From assembly GCA_947625285.1 (NCBI GenBank), contig CANQNS010000003.1:62001-126000 (forward strand): 64,000 nucleotides of DNA, in the 5' to 3' direction. Positions within the stretch are counted from its first letter, which is position 1; each line of letters begins with the position of its first letter. Source of the DNA: an uncultured Oscillospiraceae bacterium. Its GTDB lineage: Bacteria; Bacillota; Clostridia; Oscillospirales; Oscillospiraceae. This document shows positions 51,105-60,062 of this stretch, in pieces. The notes beneath the pieces are model-generated. The model saw only the letters and a program-made list of their open reading frames with translations, was not told where the DNA came from and did not search any database. The position numbers and the translations under genes are program-made.

Positions 51105-51172
51105 AAGCCTGCTTGATCAGGATGGACAAAGCTGTGTCCGTCCCGCAAATAAGAGTGAAAGGAAATGTCAAA

Positions 51173-52201
51173 ATGAAGAAGATCCTTGCAATCGCTCTGG
51201 CTCTGGTCATGGTCCTGTCTCTGGGCGTCATGGCCTTCGCCGATGAGGAGAGCTACACCGTCGGTATTTGCCAGCTGGTGCCCCATGAGGCGCTGGACGC
51301 CGCCACCCAGGGCTTTAAGGACGCTCTGGAGGAGCTGCTGCCCGGCCAGGTGACCTTTGACGAGCAGAACGCCGCCAACGATCCCGCCACCTGCTCCACC
51401 ATCGTCAACGGCTTCGTGTCCGAGGGCGTGGACCTGATCATGGCCAACGCCACTCCGGCCCTGCAGGCCGCCGCCACTGCCACCGCCGACATCCCCGTGC
51501 TGGGCACCTCCGTCACCGAGTATGGCGTGGCCCTGGGCATCGATGACTTTAGCGGCACCGTGGGCACCAACGTGTCCGGCACCTCCGATCTGGCCCCGCT
51601 GGACGAGCAGGCCGCCATGATCAAGGAGTGGTATCCCGACGCGGAGACCGTGGGTCTGCTGTACTGCTCCAACGAGCCCAACAGCCAGTACCAGGTGGAC
51701 ACCGTCCAGACCGAGCTGGAGGAGCTGGGTTACACCTGCACGCAGTATTCTTTCTCTGACTCCAACGATATGCAGTCTGTGTGCCAGACCGCCGCGGACG
51801 AGTCTGACGTGCTGTACGTCCCCACCGACAACACCGTAGCCTCCAACACCGGCATCGTGGACAACATCTGCAACGGCAAGGTCCCCGTGTTCTGCGGTGA
51901 GGAGGGCATCTGCAAGGGCTGCGGCGTCGCCACCCTGTCCATCAGCTACTACGATCTGGGCTACGCCACCGGCGAGATGGCCGCCAAGATCCTGACCGGC
52001 GAGCAGGACATCGCTGAGACCCCCATCGGCTATGCCGCCACCTTCACCCCCAAGTACAACCCCGCTATCTGCGAGGCTCTGGGCATCGAGGCCCCCGAGG
52101 GCTATGAGGCCGTGGAGCTGGAAGACGGCGCCGAGGAGGAGGCCGAGGCTGAGGGCGAAGAGGCCGAAGCCGACGCTGAGGCCGAGGAGGCCGCCGAGTA
52201 A
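51173..52201 (+). CDS. ABC importer substrate-binding protein, TrpX-like
   Basis: 342 residues of the ABC_sub_bind family (PF04392 type). YTVGICQLVPHEALDAATQGFKDAL opens the first lobe and SVCQTAADESDVLYVPTDNTVASN the second. Related proteins (TrpX) bind tryptophan or other aromatic amino acids. The signal peptide ends in AFA with no lipobox, unusual for a Gram-positive binding protein. The C terminus is an acidic Glu/Ala tail of about 25 residues. The start at 51173 follows GAAAGGA and gives a normal signal peptide. A hairpin after the stop probably lowers expression of the next two genes. Confidence 0.9.
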   Translation: MKKILAIALALVMVLSLGVMAFADEESYTVGICQLVPHEALDAATQGFKDALEELLPGQVTFDEQNAANDPATCSTIVNGFVSEGVDLIMANATPALQAAATATADIPVLGTSVTEYGVALGIDDFSGTVGTNVSGTSDLAPLDEQAAMIKEWYPDAETVGLLYCSNEPNSQYQVDTVQTELEELGYTCTQYSFSDSNDMQSVCQTAADESDVLYVPTDNTVASNTGIVDNICNGKVPVFCGEEGICKGCGVATLSISYYDLGYATGEMAAKILTGEQDIAETPIGYAATFTPKYNPAICEALGIEAPEGYEAVELEDGAEEEAEAEGEEAEADAEAEEAAE

Positions 52202-52238
52202 GGCCGCTTACCGTCTGATACATAAGACGGAATCCAAT

Positions 52239-52275
52239 AAACAGTGGAGAGGGAGTTTTCTCTTTCCACTGTTTT
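52239..52275 (+). terminator. Intercistronic hairpin after the TrpX-like gene
   Basis: Arms 52239-52254 and 52259-52274 (two G-U pairs) are followed by a T-run. Probably a partial terminator. Confidence 0.75.
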
Positions 52276-52334
52276 TGGCGTACTGATTCTCATTTTTTGC
52301 ATTCATCTGCGCACATAAATTAGGGGGAAACTGC

Positions 52335-53285
52335 ATGAGCGGATTCATCAGCGCGCTGCCTGGCGCGGCATCCCAGGGTCTGATCTGGGGCATCATGGCC
52401 ATCGGCGTGTACATCACCTTCAAGATCCTGGACCTGGCCGACCTGACGGTGGACGGCTCTTTCTGCACCGGAGGCGCCACCTTCGTGGTGCTGTTCGGCG
52501 CGGGGGTCCCGGTGCCGGCCGCGCTGCTGGCGGCCTTCGGCGTGGGTCTGCTGGCGGGCCTCGCCACGGGCCTGCTGCACACCTTCTGCGGCATCCCGGC
52601 CATCCTGGCCGGTATCCTGACCCAGCTTGGCCTGTGGTCGGTGAACCTTGCCATCATGGGCATGAAGGCCAACGTGGCTATCAATGTGATCGACCCGAAG
52701 AATCTGGATAAGCTCTGGGTCTCCCTGCGGTTCGTGCAGGACGTGGCAAGCGGCAAGCGGCCTTTCTTCCGGCACCCCATCGTGGTGGTGGGACTTGTGA
52801 CCCTGGCCGTTATCGCCATCCTGTACTGGTTTTTCGGCACGGAACTGGGAAGCTCCCTGCGGGCCACCGGCGCGAACCCCCATATGTCCCGGGCCCAGGG
52901 CATCAACACCGACGTGACAATCGTGCTGGGGCTGATGATCTCCAACGGCCTGGTGGCCCTGTCCGGCGCGCTGCTGGCCCAGTTCCAGAGCTTTGCCGAC
53001 TCCAGCATGGGCAAGGGCGCCATCGTCATCGGCCTGGCGGCGGTGATCATCGGTGAGGCGCTGTTCTCCCGTATCTTCCGCAACTTCGCCCTGAAGCTGC
53101 TGGCGGTGTCCCTGGGCGCGGTCATATACTATGTGGTGATCCAGGCGGTGATCAGCCTCAGCAACATCAACGCCAACTATCTGAAGCTCATTTCCGCCTG
53201 CATCGTGGCGATCTTCCTGTCGGTGCCATACTGGAAGGAAAAGTATTTCACCAAGGCGAAAAAGGAGGTCAAGGCCGATGCTTGA
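52335..53285 (+). CDS. ABC importer permease, TrpY-like
   Basis: 316 residues, eight or nine membrane helices, BPD_transp_2 family as in LivH/RbsC. MAIGVYITFKILDLADLTVDGSFCTGGA opens the domain and GSSLRATGANPHMSRAQGINTDVTIVLGLMISNGLVALSGAL contains the ATPase-contacting EAA-like loop. The AGGGGG site precedes the ATG. The end overlaps the ATPase gene by 8 nt. Confidence 0.92.
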   Translation: MSGFISALPGAASQGLIWGIMAIGVYITFKILDLADLTVDGSFCTGGATFVVLFGAGVPVPAALLAAFGVGLLAGLATGLLHTFCGIPAILAGILTQLGLWSVNLAIMGMKANVAINVIDPKNLDKLWVSLRFVQDVASGKRPFFRHPIVVVGLVTLAVIAILYWFFGTELGSSLRATGANPHMSRAQGINTDVTIVLGLMISNGLVALSGALLAQFQSFADSSMGKGAIVIGLAAVIIGEALFSRIFRNFALKLLAVSLGAVIYYVVIQAVISLSNINANYLKLISACIVAIFLSVPYWKEKYFTKAKKEVKADA

Positions 53286-54072
53286 TATCAACAACATCTA
53301 CAAGACCTTCAACCCCGGCACGGTCAATGAAAAGCGCGCGCTCAACGGCGTGAGCCTGCATCTGGCGGAGGGGGATTTCGTCACGGTCATCGGCTCCAAC
53401 GGCGCGGGCAAATCCACGGTGCTGAACGCCATCGCCGGGGTCTGGTCCGTGGATTCCGGCTCCATCATGATAGACGGCAAGGACGTGACGGCCCTGCCGG
53501 AGCACAAGCGGGCCAAGTATCTTGGCCGGGTGTTCCAGGACCCCATGACCGGCACCGCCGCCACCATGCAGATCCAGGAGAATCTGGCCCTGGCAAAGCG
53601 GCGGGGCGAACGGCGGACCCTGCGCTCCGGCATCACCAAGGCGGAGCAGGAGGAGTACCGGGAGCTTTTAAAGACCCTGGACCTGGGCCTGGAGGACCGC
53701 ATGACCGCCAAGGTGGGCCTGCTCTCCGGGGGCCAGCGGCAGGCATTGACGCTGCTGATGGCTACGCTCCAGCAGCCCAAGCTGCTGCTTCTGGACGAGC
53801 ACACCGCCGCCCTGGACCCCAAGACGGCGGAGAAGGTGCTCGATACCACCGACGCCATCATCAATAAGTATCACCTGACCGCCTTCATGGTCACCCACAA
53901 CATGAAAGACGCCATTGCCCACGGCAACCGGCTCATCATGATGAACGAGGGCAAGATCATCTTCGACGTGGCGGGCGAGGAGAAGAAGAAGCTGACTATG
54001 CGGGACCTGCTGGACAAGTTCGCGGAGATCAGCGGCAGCAGCATCCAAAGCGACAAGGTGCTGCTGGCATAA
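53278..54072 (+). CDS. ABC importer ATP-binding protein, TrpZ-like
   Basis: 264 residues. Walker A GSNGAGKST (about 38-46), signature LLSGGQRQALTLL (about 145-157) and Walker B LLLLDEHTAALD (about 166-177), with His after the usual Glu-Ala position as in this subfamily. Powers the TrpX/Y-like importer; last gene of the operon. Confidence 0.93.
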   Translation: MLDINNIYKTFNPGTVNEKRALNGVSLHLAEGDFVTVIGSNGAGKSTVLNAIAGVWSVDSGSIMIDGKDVTALPEHKRAKYLGRVFQDPMTGTAATMQIQENLALAKRRGERRTLRSGITKAEQEEYRELLKTLDLGLEDRMTAKVGLLSGGQRQALTLLMATLQQPKLLLLDEHTAALDPKTAEKVLDTTDAIINKYHLTAFMVTHNMKDAIAHGNRLIMMNEGKIIFDVAGEEKKKLTMRDLLDKFAEISGSSIQSDKVLLA

Positions 54073-54084
54073 GGCAAAACATCC

Positions 54085-54120
54085 AATAAGGGCGCATGGA
54101 AAACTCCATGCGCCCTTATT
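54085..54120. terminator. Terminator of the TrpXYZ-like operon
   Basis: A perfect 16-bp stem (54085-54100 with 54105-54120) with an AAAC loop and little T-run. It faces the convergent liv operon. Confidence 0.8.
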
Positions 54121-54166
54121 ATCGTTCAAGTATATCTTATTAAGAAGAAATGCCCCTGACCGACGA

Positions 54167-54192
54167 ATGGGGACCTGTTTACAGGTCCCCAT
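54167..54192 (-). terminator. Hairpin at the 3' end of the liv operon
   Basis: A perfect 11-bp stem (54167-54177 with 54182-54192) without a T-run. Its core GGGACCTG/CAGGTCCC is the same as in the terminator at 23631. Confidence 0.55.
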
Positions 54193-54214
54193 CGTCTTTA
54201 GGAGCATTTTGACG

Positions 54215-54916
54215 TCAGCCGCCCAGATAAGCCTTTTTGATCTCGTCGCTCTCCGCCAGCTCCTTGCCGGTGCCGGAAAGGTTGATCTTGCCGGTCTCCA
54301 GCACATAGGCCCGGTCCGCCACGGACAGAGCCATGCGGGCGTTCTGCTCCACCAGAAGGATGGTGGTGCCGGCTTTGTGCAGGGAGACGATGATCTCAAA
54401 GATCTGCTCCACCAGGATGGGAGCCAGGCCCATGGAGGGTTCGTCCAGCATCAGCAGCTTGGGGTCCGACATGAGGCCACGGCCCATGGCAAGCATCTGC
54501 TGCTCGCCGCCGGAGAGGGTGCCGGCCACCTGACGGCGGCGTTCCTTCAGCCGGGGGAACTGTTCAAAGACCCGTTCCATATGGTCCGCCACGCCGGAAT
54601 TGGGCTGGGTATACGCGCCCATCTCCAGGTTTTCCTCCACCGTCATGGACAGGAACACCCGCCGGCCCTCCGGCACATGGGCGATGCCCCGCTCCACGAT
54701 CTTGTGGGCGGGAACGCCGCCCAGGTTCTTGCCCAGAAACTCGATGGAGCCGGTCTTGGACCGCAGCAGGCCGGAGACAGTGTTCAATATGGTGGATTTG
54801 CCCGCGCCGTTTGCGCCGATCAGGGTGACGATCTCCCCGTCGTTGACCTCGAAGGAGACGCCCTTGATGGCGTGGATGGCGCCGTAATACACATTGATAT
54901 CGTTGACTTTCAGCAT
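54215..54916 (-). CDS. livF: Branched-chain amino acid ABC transporter ATP-binding protein LivF
   Basis: 233 residues. Walker A GANGAGKST (about 33-41), signature LSGGEQQMLAMGRGL and Walker B LLMLDEPSMGLAP, followed by the LivF-type FEIIVSLHKAGTTILLVEQNARMAL. Smaller of the two ATPases; last gene of livKHMGF. Confidence 0.95.
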   Translation of the reverse strand: MLKVNDINVYYGAIHAIKGVSFEVNDGEIVTLIGANGAGKSTILNTVSGLLRSKTGSIEFLGKNLGGVPAHKIVERGIAHVPEGRRVFLSMTVEENLEMGAYTQPNSGVADHMERVFEQFPRLKERRRQVAGTLSGGEQQMLAMGRGLMSDPKLLMLDEPSMGLAPILVEQIFEIIVSLHKAGTTILLVEQNARMALSVADRAYVLETGKINLSGTGKELAESDEIKKAYLGG

Positions 54917-54929
54917 GTCCGCGTCCTCC

Positions 54930-55778
54930 TCACTGCTGCTTGCCCAGATAGGCCTCGATGACTACGGGGTTGGACTGGATATCCTCCGCAGTGCCCTTGG
55001 CGATCACCTGGCCGAAGTTCAGCACGCAGATGCCCTCGCAGATGCCCATGACCAGGTTCATATCGTGCTCGATCAGCATGACGGCGATGTGGAATGTGTC
55101 GCGGATCTTGACGATGTTCTCCATCAGCTCCGCGGTCTCAGAGGGGTTCATGCCGGCGGCCGGTTCGTCCAGCAGCAGCAGGCTGGGGTTGGTAGCCAGG
55201 GCCCGGAGGATCTCCAGACGCCGCTGGGCGCCGTAGGGCAGGGAGCCGGCAAGGGCCTCGGCGGTGTCCTCCATGTTGAAGATGCTCAAAAGCTCCATGG
55301 CCCGCTCACGGGCGATGCGCTCGCTGCGGAAGAAGCTGGGCAGGCGCAGAACGCCTGACAGGGTGCTGTAGTTCATCTCGCCGTGCAGGCCCACCAGGAT
55401 GTTCTCCATGACGGACATATTACCGAAAAGGCGGATGTTCTGGAAGGTCCGGGCCACGCCCATGTGGTTGATCTGGGCCGTGGTCTTGCCGGCGGTGTCC
55501 ACCCCGTCCAGCAGGATGGTGCCCCGGGTGGGCTGATAGACCTTGGTGAGCAGGTTAAACACGGTGGTCTTGCCCGCGCCGTTGGGGCCGATCAGTCCGG
55601 CGATCTCCGTCCGGCCGATAGTCAGGTTGAAGTCGTCCACCGCCCGCAGGCCGCCGAAGTCGATGCCCAGGTGACGGCACTCCAGAATGGGCGTCACCGC
55701 CAGGTCCCGCTCGGGGATGATGGAGTTGGTGGGGAGGGGGACCATTTTGCCCTTATGGCTGGGCCTCTTTTCATTCAT
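54930..55778 (-). CDS. livG: Branched-chain amino acid ABC transporter ATP-binding protein LivG
   Basis: 282 residues. Walker A GPNGAGKTT (about 58-66), the LivG-specific GVARTFQNIRLFGNMSVMENILVG stretch, Walker B LLLLDEPAAGMNPSET and the C-terminal MNLVMGICEGICVLNFGQVIAKGTAEDIQSNP. The N terminus carries an extra 25 residues or so before the domain. Overlaps livM by 8 nt. Confidence 0.95.
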   Translation of the reverse strand: MNEKRPSHKGKMVPLPTNSIIPERDLAVTPILECRHLGIDFGGLRAVDDFNLTIGRTEIAGLIGPNGAGKTTVFNLLTKVYQPTRGTILLDGVDTAGKTTAQINHMGVARTFQNIRLFGNMSVMENILVGLHGEMNYSTLSGVLRLPSFFRSERIARERAMELLSIFNMEDTAEALAGSLPYGAQRRLEILRALATNPSLLLLDEPAAGMNPSETAELMENIVKIRDTFHIAVMLIEHDMNLVMGICEGICVLNFGQVIAKGTAEDIQSNPVVIEAYLGKQQ

Positions 55779-56844
55779 TGCCCGCGGCCTCCTTTCTGTG
55801 GGGGATGATCTTGCCGAGCAAGGCCTTGAGCTGGTCGTTGTTGGTAGCCAGCATCACCAGGATCAGCACGATGGCGTACACCAGCATCCGGTAATCCGAG
55901 AACTGGCGCAGGGCCTCCGGCAGCATATACAGCACCACCGTGGCGATGATGGAGCCCCAGATGTTGCCCAGGCCGCCCAGCACCACGTAGACCAGCACCA
56001 AAATGGAGGTGTTGAAGTCGAAGCGGCTGGCGACCAGGCTTCCGTAGTTGAGGCCGTACAGGGCCCCGGCCGCGCCGGCCAGGGCGGCGGAGATCACAAA
56101 GGCCATCAGCTTGTACTTTGTGATGTTCAGCCCAACGCTCTCGGCAGCGATGCGGTTGTCCCGTATCGCCATGATGGCCCGGCCGGTCCGGCTGCGGATC
56201 AGGTTCAAGACGATCACCAGCGTGAGCATGACAAGGATGAAGCCGGCGGGGAAAGAGGAGATCTTGGTGACGCCCACGGCGCCCTGCGCGCCCTTGATGA
56301 TGGCCTTGCCGGTCTCCTCCAGGTGCAGGTCGTTGATGGACTTCAGGCCGCTGATGTTGAACATGATGTGCAGCCCGTGGGAGTCATAGCCCACCAGCAG
56401 GCAGTTTATCAGGTCCTTGATGATCTGGCCGAAGGCCAGAGTGACGATAGCCAGATAGTCGCCCCGGAGCCGCAGCACCGGCACGCCCACGACAAAGCCC
56501 ACCACCACGGCGCACAGCGCGCCCACCGCCAACGCCACGACCAGGCGCAGGGGGGTGGAGGGGATGGTCTCAGCCAGGCTCTGGGCGGCGATGATGCCGC
56601 CGAAGGCTCCCACGCTCATGAAACCCGCGTGGCCCAGGCTCAGCTCGCCGGAGATGCCCACAACCAGGTTCAGGCTCACGGCCATCACGATGAAGCAGCA
56701 GATGGGCACCAGCTGACCGGAGATGGAGCTTGTCAGATGGCCGCCGGTCTGCAGCGCGTACATGATGAGAAACGCCACGGTGACGCCGATGTATGTAGCC
56801 AGATCCACTTTCGTGGTTTTTTTCAGATTTTTCATCTTCGCCAC
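55771..56844 (-). CDS. livM: Branched-chain amino acid ABC transporter permease LivM
   Basis: 357 residues with about ten membrane helices. Family markers are MAVSLNLVVGISGELSLGHAGFMSVGAFGG (about 54-83) and RTGRAIMAIRDNRIAAESVGLNITKYKLMAFVISAALAGAAGALYG (about 220-264). One base separates it from livH. Confidence 0.95.
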   Translation of the reverse strand: MAKMKNLKKTTKVDLATYIGVTVAFLIMYALQTGGHLTSSISGQLVPICCFIVMAVSLNLVVGISGELSLGHAGFMSVGAFGGIIAAQSLAETIPSTPLRLVVALAVGALCAVVVGFVVGVPVLRLRGDYLAIVTLAFGQIIKDLINCLLVGYDSHGLHIMFNISGLKSINDLHLEETGKAIIKGAQGAVGVTKISSFPAGFILVMLTLVIVLNLIRSRTGRAIMAIRDNRIAAESVGLNITKYKLMAFVISAALAGAAGALYGLNYGSLVASRFDFNTSILVLVYVVLGGLGNIWGSIIATVVLYMLPEALRQFSDYRMLVYAIVLILVMLATNNDQLKALLGKIIPHRKEAAGNE

Positions 56845-56845
56845 C

Positions 56846-57724
56846 TCAGACTTTCTCCGGCGCGTACTTGCCCAGCAATCCCGTGGGCTTCACCAGCAGG
56901 ATCACGATCAGCACGGCGAACACGATGGAGTTTGCCAGGGTGGTGGAGATATAGGCCTTAGCCAGAGATTCGATGATGCCCAGCAGCAGTCCGCCGATGA
57001 ACGCGCCGGGGATGGAGCCGATGCCGCCGAACACAGCGGCGGTGAAGGCCTTGATGCCGGGCATGGAGCCGGTGGTGGGCTGCAGGACAGGATAGCTGGA
57101 GCACAGCAGCACGCCGGCGATGGCCGCCAGAGCGGAGCCGATGGCGAAGGTCATGGAGATGGTCCGGTTGACGTTGATGCCCATCAGCTGGGCCGCGCCC
57201 TTGTCTTCGGAGCAGGCCCGCATGGCCTTGCCCAGCTTGCTGTGGTTGACGAAGGCCGTCAGGACCGCCATGATGATGATGCAGACCAGAACGGTGATAA
57301 GAGCCTCGCTGGACAGACCCAGCCGCATCAGGCCCGCCGGCAGGTTGAAGTGGACCACGGAGATGAAGTTCTTCGGCGTGGCGCCCCAAATGAGCTGGGC
57401 GGCGTTCTGCAGAAAGTAGCTGACGCCGATGGCGGTGATCAGCACGGCCAGGGAACCGGCCTGCCGCAAGGGCCTGTAAGCAAGGCCCTCGATCACCACG
57501 CCCAGCACCGTACAGGCCAGCATGGACAGGAGCACCGCCAGGACGGCCGGCAGACCCAGGCTGTTCAGGGCGATATAGCATACGTAGCCGCCCACCATGA
57601 TCACGTCGCCGTGGGCGAAGTTCAGCATCTTGGCGATGCCGTAGACCATGGTATAGCCCAGGGCGATGATGGCGTACACGCTGCCCAGGCTGATACCGCT
57701 GATGAGATAGGTGAAGAATACCAT
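56846..57724 (-). CDS. livH: Branched-chain amino acid ABC transporter permease LivH
   Basis: 292 residues with about eight helices. GSVYAIIALGYTMVYGIAKMLNFAHGDVIMVGGYV (about 13-47) and GKAMRACSEDKGAAQLMGINVNRTISMTFAIGSALAAIAGVL mark the family. Encoded after the binding protein and separated from it by a hairpin. Confidence 0.95.
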   Translation of the reverse strand: MVFFTYLISGISLGSVYAIIALGYTMVYGIAKMLNFAHGDVIMVGGYVCYIALNSLGLPAVLAVLLSMLACTVLGVVIEGLAYRPLRQAGSLAVLITAIGVSYFLQNAAQLIWGATPKNFISVVHFNLPAGLMRLGLSSEALITVLVCIIIMAVLTAFVNHSKLGKAMRACSEDKGAAQLMGINVNRTISMTFAIGSALAAIAGVLLCSSYPVLQPTTGSMPGIKAFTAAVFGGIGSIPGAFIGGLLLGIIESLAKAYISTTLANSIVFAVLIVILLVKPTGLLGKYAPEKV

Positions 57725-57833
57725 AAGGTCACCTCAGTTCTTTGCGTTCAATGAAAACAGGCCGCCGACCGGCCGGAGAGGGGAGAAAAAAGCGTGAAAA
57801 GCATGGGGAAAATACAATGGAAAAATATGGCTT

Positions 57834-57862
57834 GGCTGTCGGAGAAGGATTCCCCGACAGCC
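57834..57862 (-). terminator. Intercistronic hairpin between the binding protein gene and livH
   Basis: A 9-bp stem (57834-57842 with 57854-57862). On the minus strand a T5 run follows about 10 nt later. Probably a partial terminator. Confidence 0.6.
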
Positions 57863-57887
57863 TTGCCGTCAAATCACGGATTCAATA

Positions 57888-59054
57888 TTACTCCTCGGCA
57901 GTCTCAGGCAGCACATACACGCCGTCCTTGATAACCACGGCCATGGGGGCCTTGGAGACCTCGCCGGTATCGGACCAGGTCATGCCCTGGCCGGTCAGGC
58001 CGTCCACGGTGATGGTGGGCATCACGCCGATGAGGGCCTCGCAGATCTCCTCCGCGCTCATGTCGGCAGTGCAGCCGGCCTCCTGGAGAGCCTGATAGAT
58101 GGTGTACATGGCGTCGTAACCGTCAGCGGCGAACTGGTTGGGGGTCTCGCCGTACAGGTCGTTGTAGGTCTTGACGAAGTTCTGGGTCCGCTCGTCCTCC
58201 GCGTCGGCGGAGAAGGGGGTCAGCAGCATGACGCCCTCAGCCAGAGAGGCGTCGAAGTTCTCCACGGACAGGATGCCGTCCATGCCGTCCACGCCGAAGA
58301 AGGTGGGCTCATAGCCGATGGCGTTGGCCTGGGTCAGAATGACAGAAGCGGGGGTGTAGTAGATGGGCAGGAACACCATGTCGGCGCCGGCGTCCTGAGC
58401 GGCGGCCACCTGCACGGAGAAGTCGGTCTGGGTGTCCTCGGTGAAGGTGCCCTCATAGACCACGGTCAGCTCCTTGGCCTGGGCCTCGGAAACGAAGGTG
58501 TCACGGATGCCCTGGGAATAAGCGTCGTCGTTCTTGTAGATGACGGCGATCTGGGCGTCGGGATAGTTCTCAGCCATGTAGTCGGCGGAGGCGATGCCCT
58601 GGTTGGGGTCGGTGAAGCAGACCTGATACATGTTGTCCTTGTCCGCGATGACGTCGGTGGAGGAAGCGGAGGGGGTCAGCATGAAGATGCGGTCGCTGTA
58701 GGCCTCAGCGGAAACGCTGATGCAGGGGGCGGTGGTGACGGTGCCCACGATGGCCTGCACGCCCCAGTCCTTCAGGGCGTTGTAAGCGTTGACGGAGGTC
58801 TCCGCCACGCCGGTGTCATCCTGGGGGTTGAACTCAAACTGGATGCCGCCCAGCGCGTTGATCTCGTCCACGGCGATCTGGACGCCGTTCATGGCGGCGT
58901 TGCCGTAAATGGCAGCCGCGCCGGTCAGGGGGCCGATGCCGCCGATCTTGAAGGTGCCCTCTTCTTCGGCCGCGCTGGCAAAGACAGTGCACATGCTGAC
59001 CAGCATAGTCATGACCACGACGAACGCGATCATTGTCTTGGTGAGCTTTTTCAT
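57888..59054 (-). CDS. livK: Branched-chain amino acid ABC transporter substrate-binding protein
   Basis: 388 residues, Peripla_BP_6 fold: FKIGGIGPLTGAAAIYGNAAMNGVQIAVDEINALGG (about 35-70), VGTVTTAPCISVSAEAYSDRIFMLTPSASSTDV and IAVIYKNDDAYSQGIRDTF. The signal peptide ends in ASA; the nearby cysteine (VSMC) does not form an acceptable lipobox, so the protein may be released rather than lipid-anchored. First gene of the liv operon with its own promoter. The exact ligand (Leu/Ile/Val or other) is not proven. Confidence 0.93.
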   Translation of the reverse strand: MKKLTKTMIAFVVVMTMLVSMCTVFASAAEEEGTFKIGGIGPLTGAAAIYGNAAMNGVQIAVDEINALGGIQFEFNPQDDTGVAETSVNAYNALKDWGVQAIVGTVTTAPCISVSAEAYSDRIFMLTPSASSTDVIADKDNMYQVCFTDPNQGIASADYMAENYPDAQIAVIYKNDDAYSQGIRDTFVSEAQAKELTVVYEGTFTEDTQTDFSVQVAAAQDAGADMVFLPIYYTPASVILTQANAIGYEPTFFGVDGMDGILSVENFDASLAEGVMLLTPFSADAEDERTQNFVKTYNDLYGETPNQFAADGYDAMYTIYQALQEAGCTADMSAEEICEALIGVMPTITVDGLTGQGMTWSDTGEVSKAPMAVVIKDGVYVLPETAEE

Positions 59055-59140
59055 TCTGTTTTACCTCTTTCCATGAATTATATTCCACTGAAGCGGCAGG
59101 CCCCAGATGAAATCAAAATTAATATTATAAAGATATGATA

Positions 59141-59169
59141 AATATAGTGACTTCCCGGTCAAATGTCAA
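59141..59169 (-). promoter_or_regulatory. Sigma-A promoter of livKHMGF
   Basis: On the minus strand, TTGACA (59169-59164), 17-nt spacer, TATATT (59146-59141). An 87-nt AT-rich leader precedes the start codon. Confidence 0.8.
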
Positions 59170-59292
59170 TGCGCCAAAATCATGTTTGTAGAAATTATCA
59201 GCCTGTACCCCAAGGCTCCTTTTTCTTTTTAGTCAATAAAACGAACAAAGAAACGCAAGCCGGCCCGGGATATGCCGGACCGCCTGTGGGCC

Positions 59293-59331
59293 GACGGAAA
59301 ACCGCCCCGGAAAAACCACTTCCCGGGGCGG
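59293..59331 (-). terminator. Terminator of the polar amino acid importer operon
   Basis: A 9-bp GC stem (59302-59310 with 59323-59331) is followed on the minus strand by a TTTTCC tail. Confidence 0.8.
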
Positions 59332-59336
59332 ATATC

Positions 59337-60062
59337 TCACATGAGGACCTTGGCAAGAAATGCCTGGGAACGGTCCGTCTGAGGGTGGTCGAAGAACTCC
59401 TGGGGGGTGTTCTGCTCGGCAATGACGCCTCCGTCCATGAACAGCACCCGGTCGCCCACCTCCTTGGCGAAGCCCATCTCATGGGTGACTACCACCATAG
59501 TCATGCCGTCTTTCGCCAGGTCCTTCATCACGTCCAGCACCTCGCCCACCATCTCCGGGTCCAGGGCGGAGGTGGGTTCGTCGAAGAGCATGACCTCCGG
59601 CTCCATGCACAACGCCCGCACGATGGCGACGCGCTGCTTCTGCCCGCCGGAGAGCTGGCTGGGATAGGAGGTCGCCCGGTCATCCAGGCCCACCCGTGCC
59701 AGCAGCTCCATGGCCTTGGCCTCGGCCTCGGCTTTGGACTTTTTCAGGATCTTCATGGGAGCCAGGGTCAGGTTCCGCATGATAGTCATGTGGGGGAACA
59801 GGTTGAAGTGCTGGAACACCATGCCCATCTTCTGGCGGTACTTATTGATGTCGCTCTTGGGGTCGGTGATGTCCACGCCCTTGAAGGTGATGGTGCCGCT
59901 GGTGGGGGTCTCCAGCAGGTTCAGGCAGCGCAGGAAGGTGCTCTTGCCGCCGCCGGAGGGGCCGATGATGACGACCTTTTCCCCGGGGTAGATATGCTCG
60001 TCGATGCCGTTGAGGACCACATGGTCCCCGAAGGCCTTCGTAAGTCCCTTAACGTCTATCAC
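59337..60062 (-). CDS. Polar amino acid ABC transporter ATP-binding protein (GlnQ type)
   Basis: 241 residues. Walker [10 protein letters not shown] (34-42), the Q-loop [13 protein letters not shown] typical of the family, signature [15 protein letters not shown] and Walker [21 protein letters not shown]. It overlaps the permease gene by 14 nt. Confidence 0.95.
   Translation of the reverse strand: MIDVKGLTKAFGDHVVLNGIDEHIYPGEKVVIIGPSGGGKSTFLRCLNLLETPTSGTITFKGVDITDPKSDINKYRQKMGMVFQHFNLFPHMTIMRNLTLAPMKILKKSKAEAEAKAMELLARVGLDDRATSYPSQLSGGQKQRVAIVRALCMEPEVMLFDEPTSALDPEMVGEVLDVMKDLAKDGMTMVVVTHEMGFAKEVGDRVLFMDGGVIAEQNTPQEFFDHPQTDRSQAFLAKVLM

Noticed and set aside
50997-51172. Riboswitch or T-box upstream of the TrpX-like gene
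   Set aside because: The leader after the mapped promoter motif is only about 62 nt with one small hairpin. The long inverted repeat lies in promoter DNA, not in the RNA.
57725-57887. Extra small gene between the Liv-type binding protein and livH
   Set aside because: Only fragments antisense to the hairpin are open; no ribosome site with a plausible protein.
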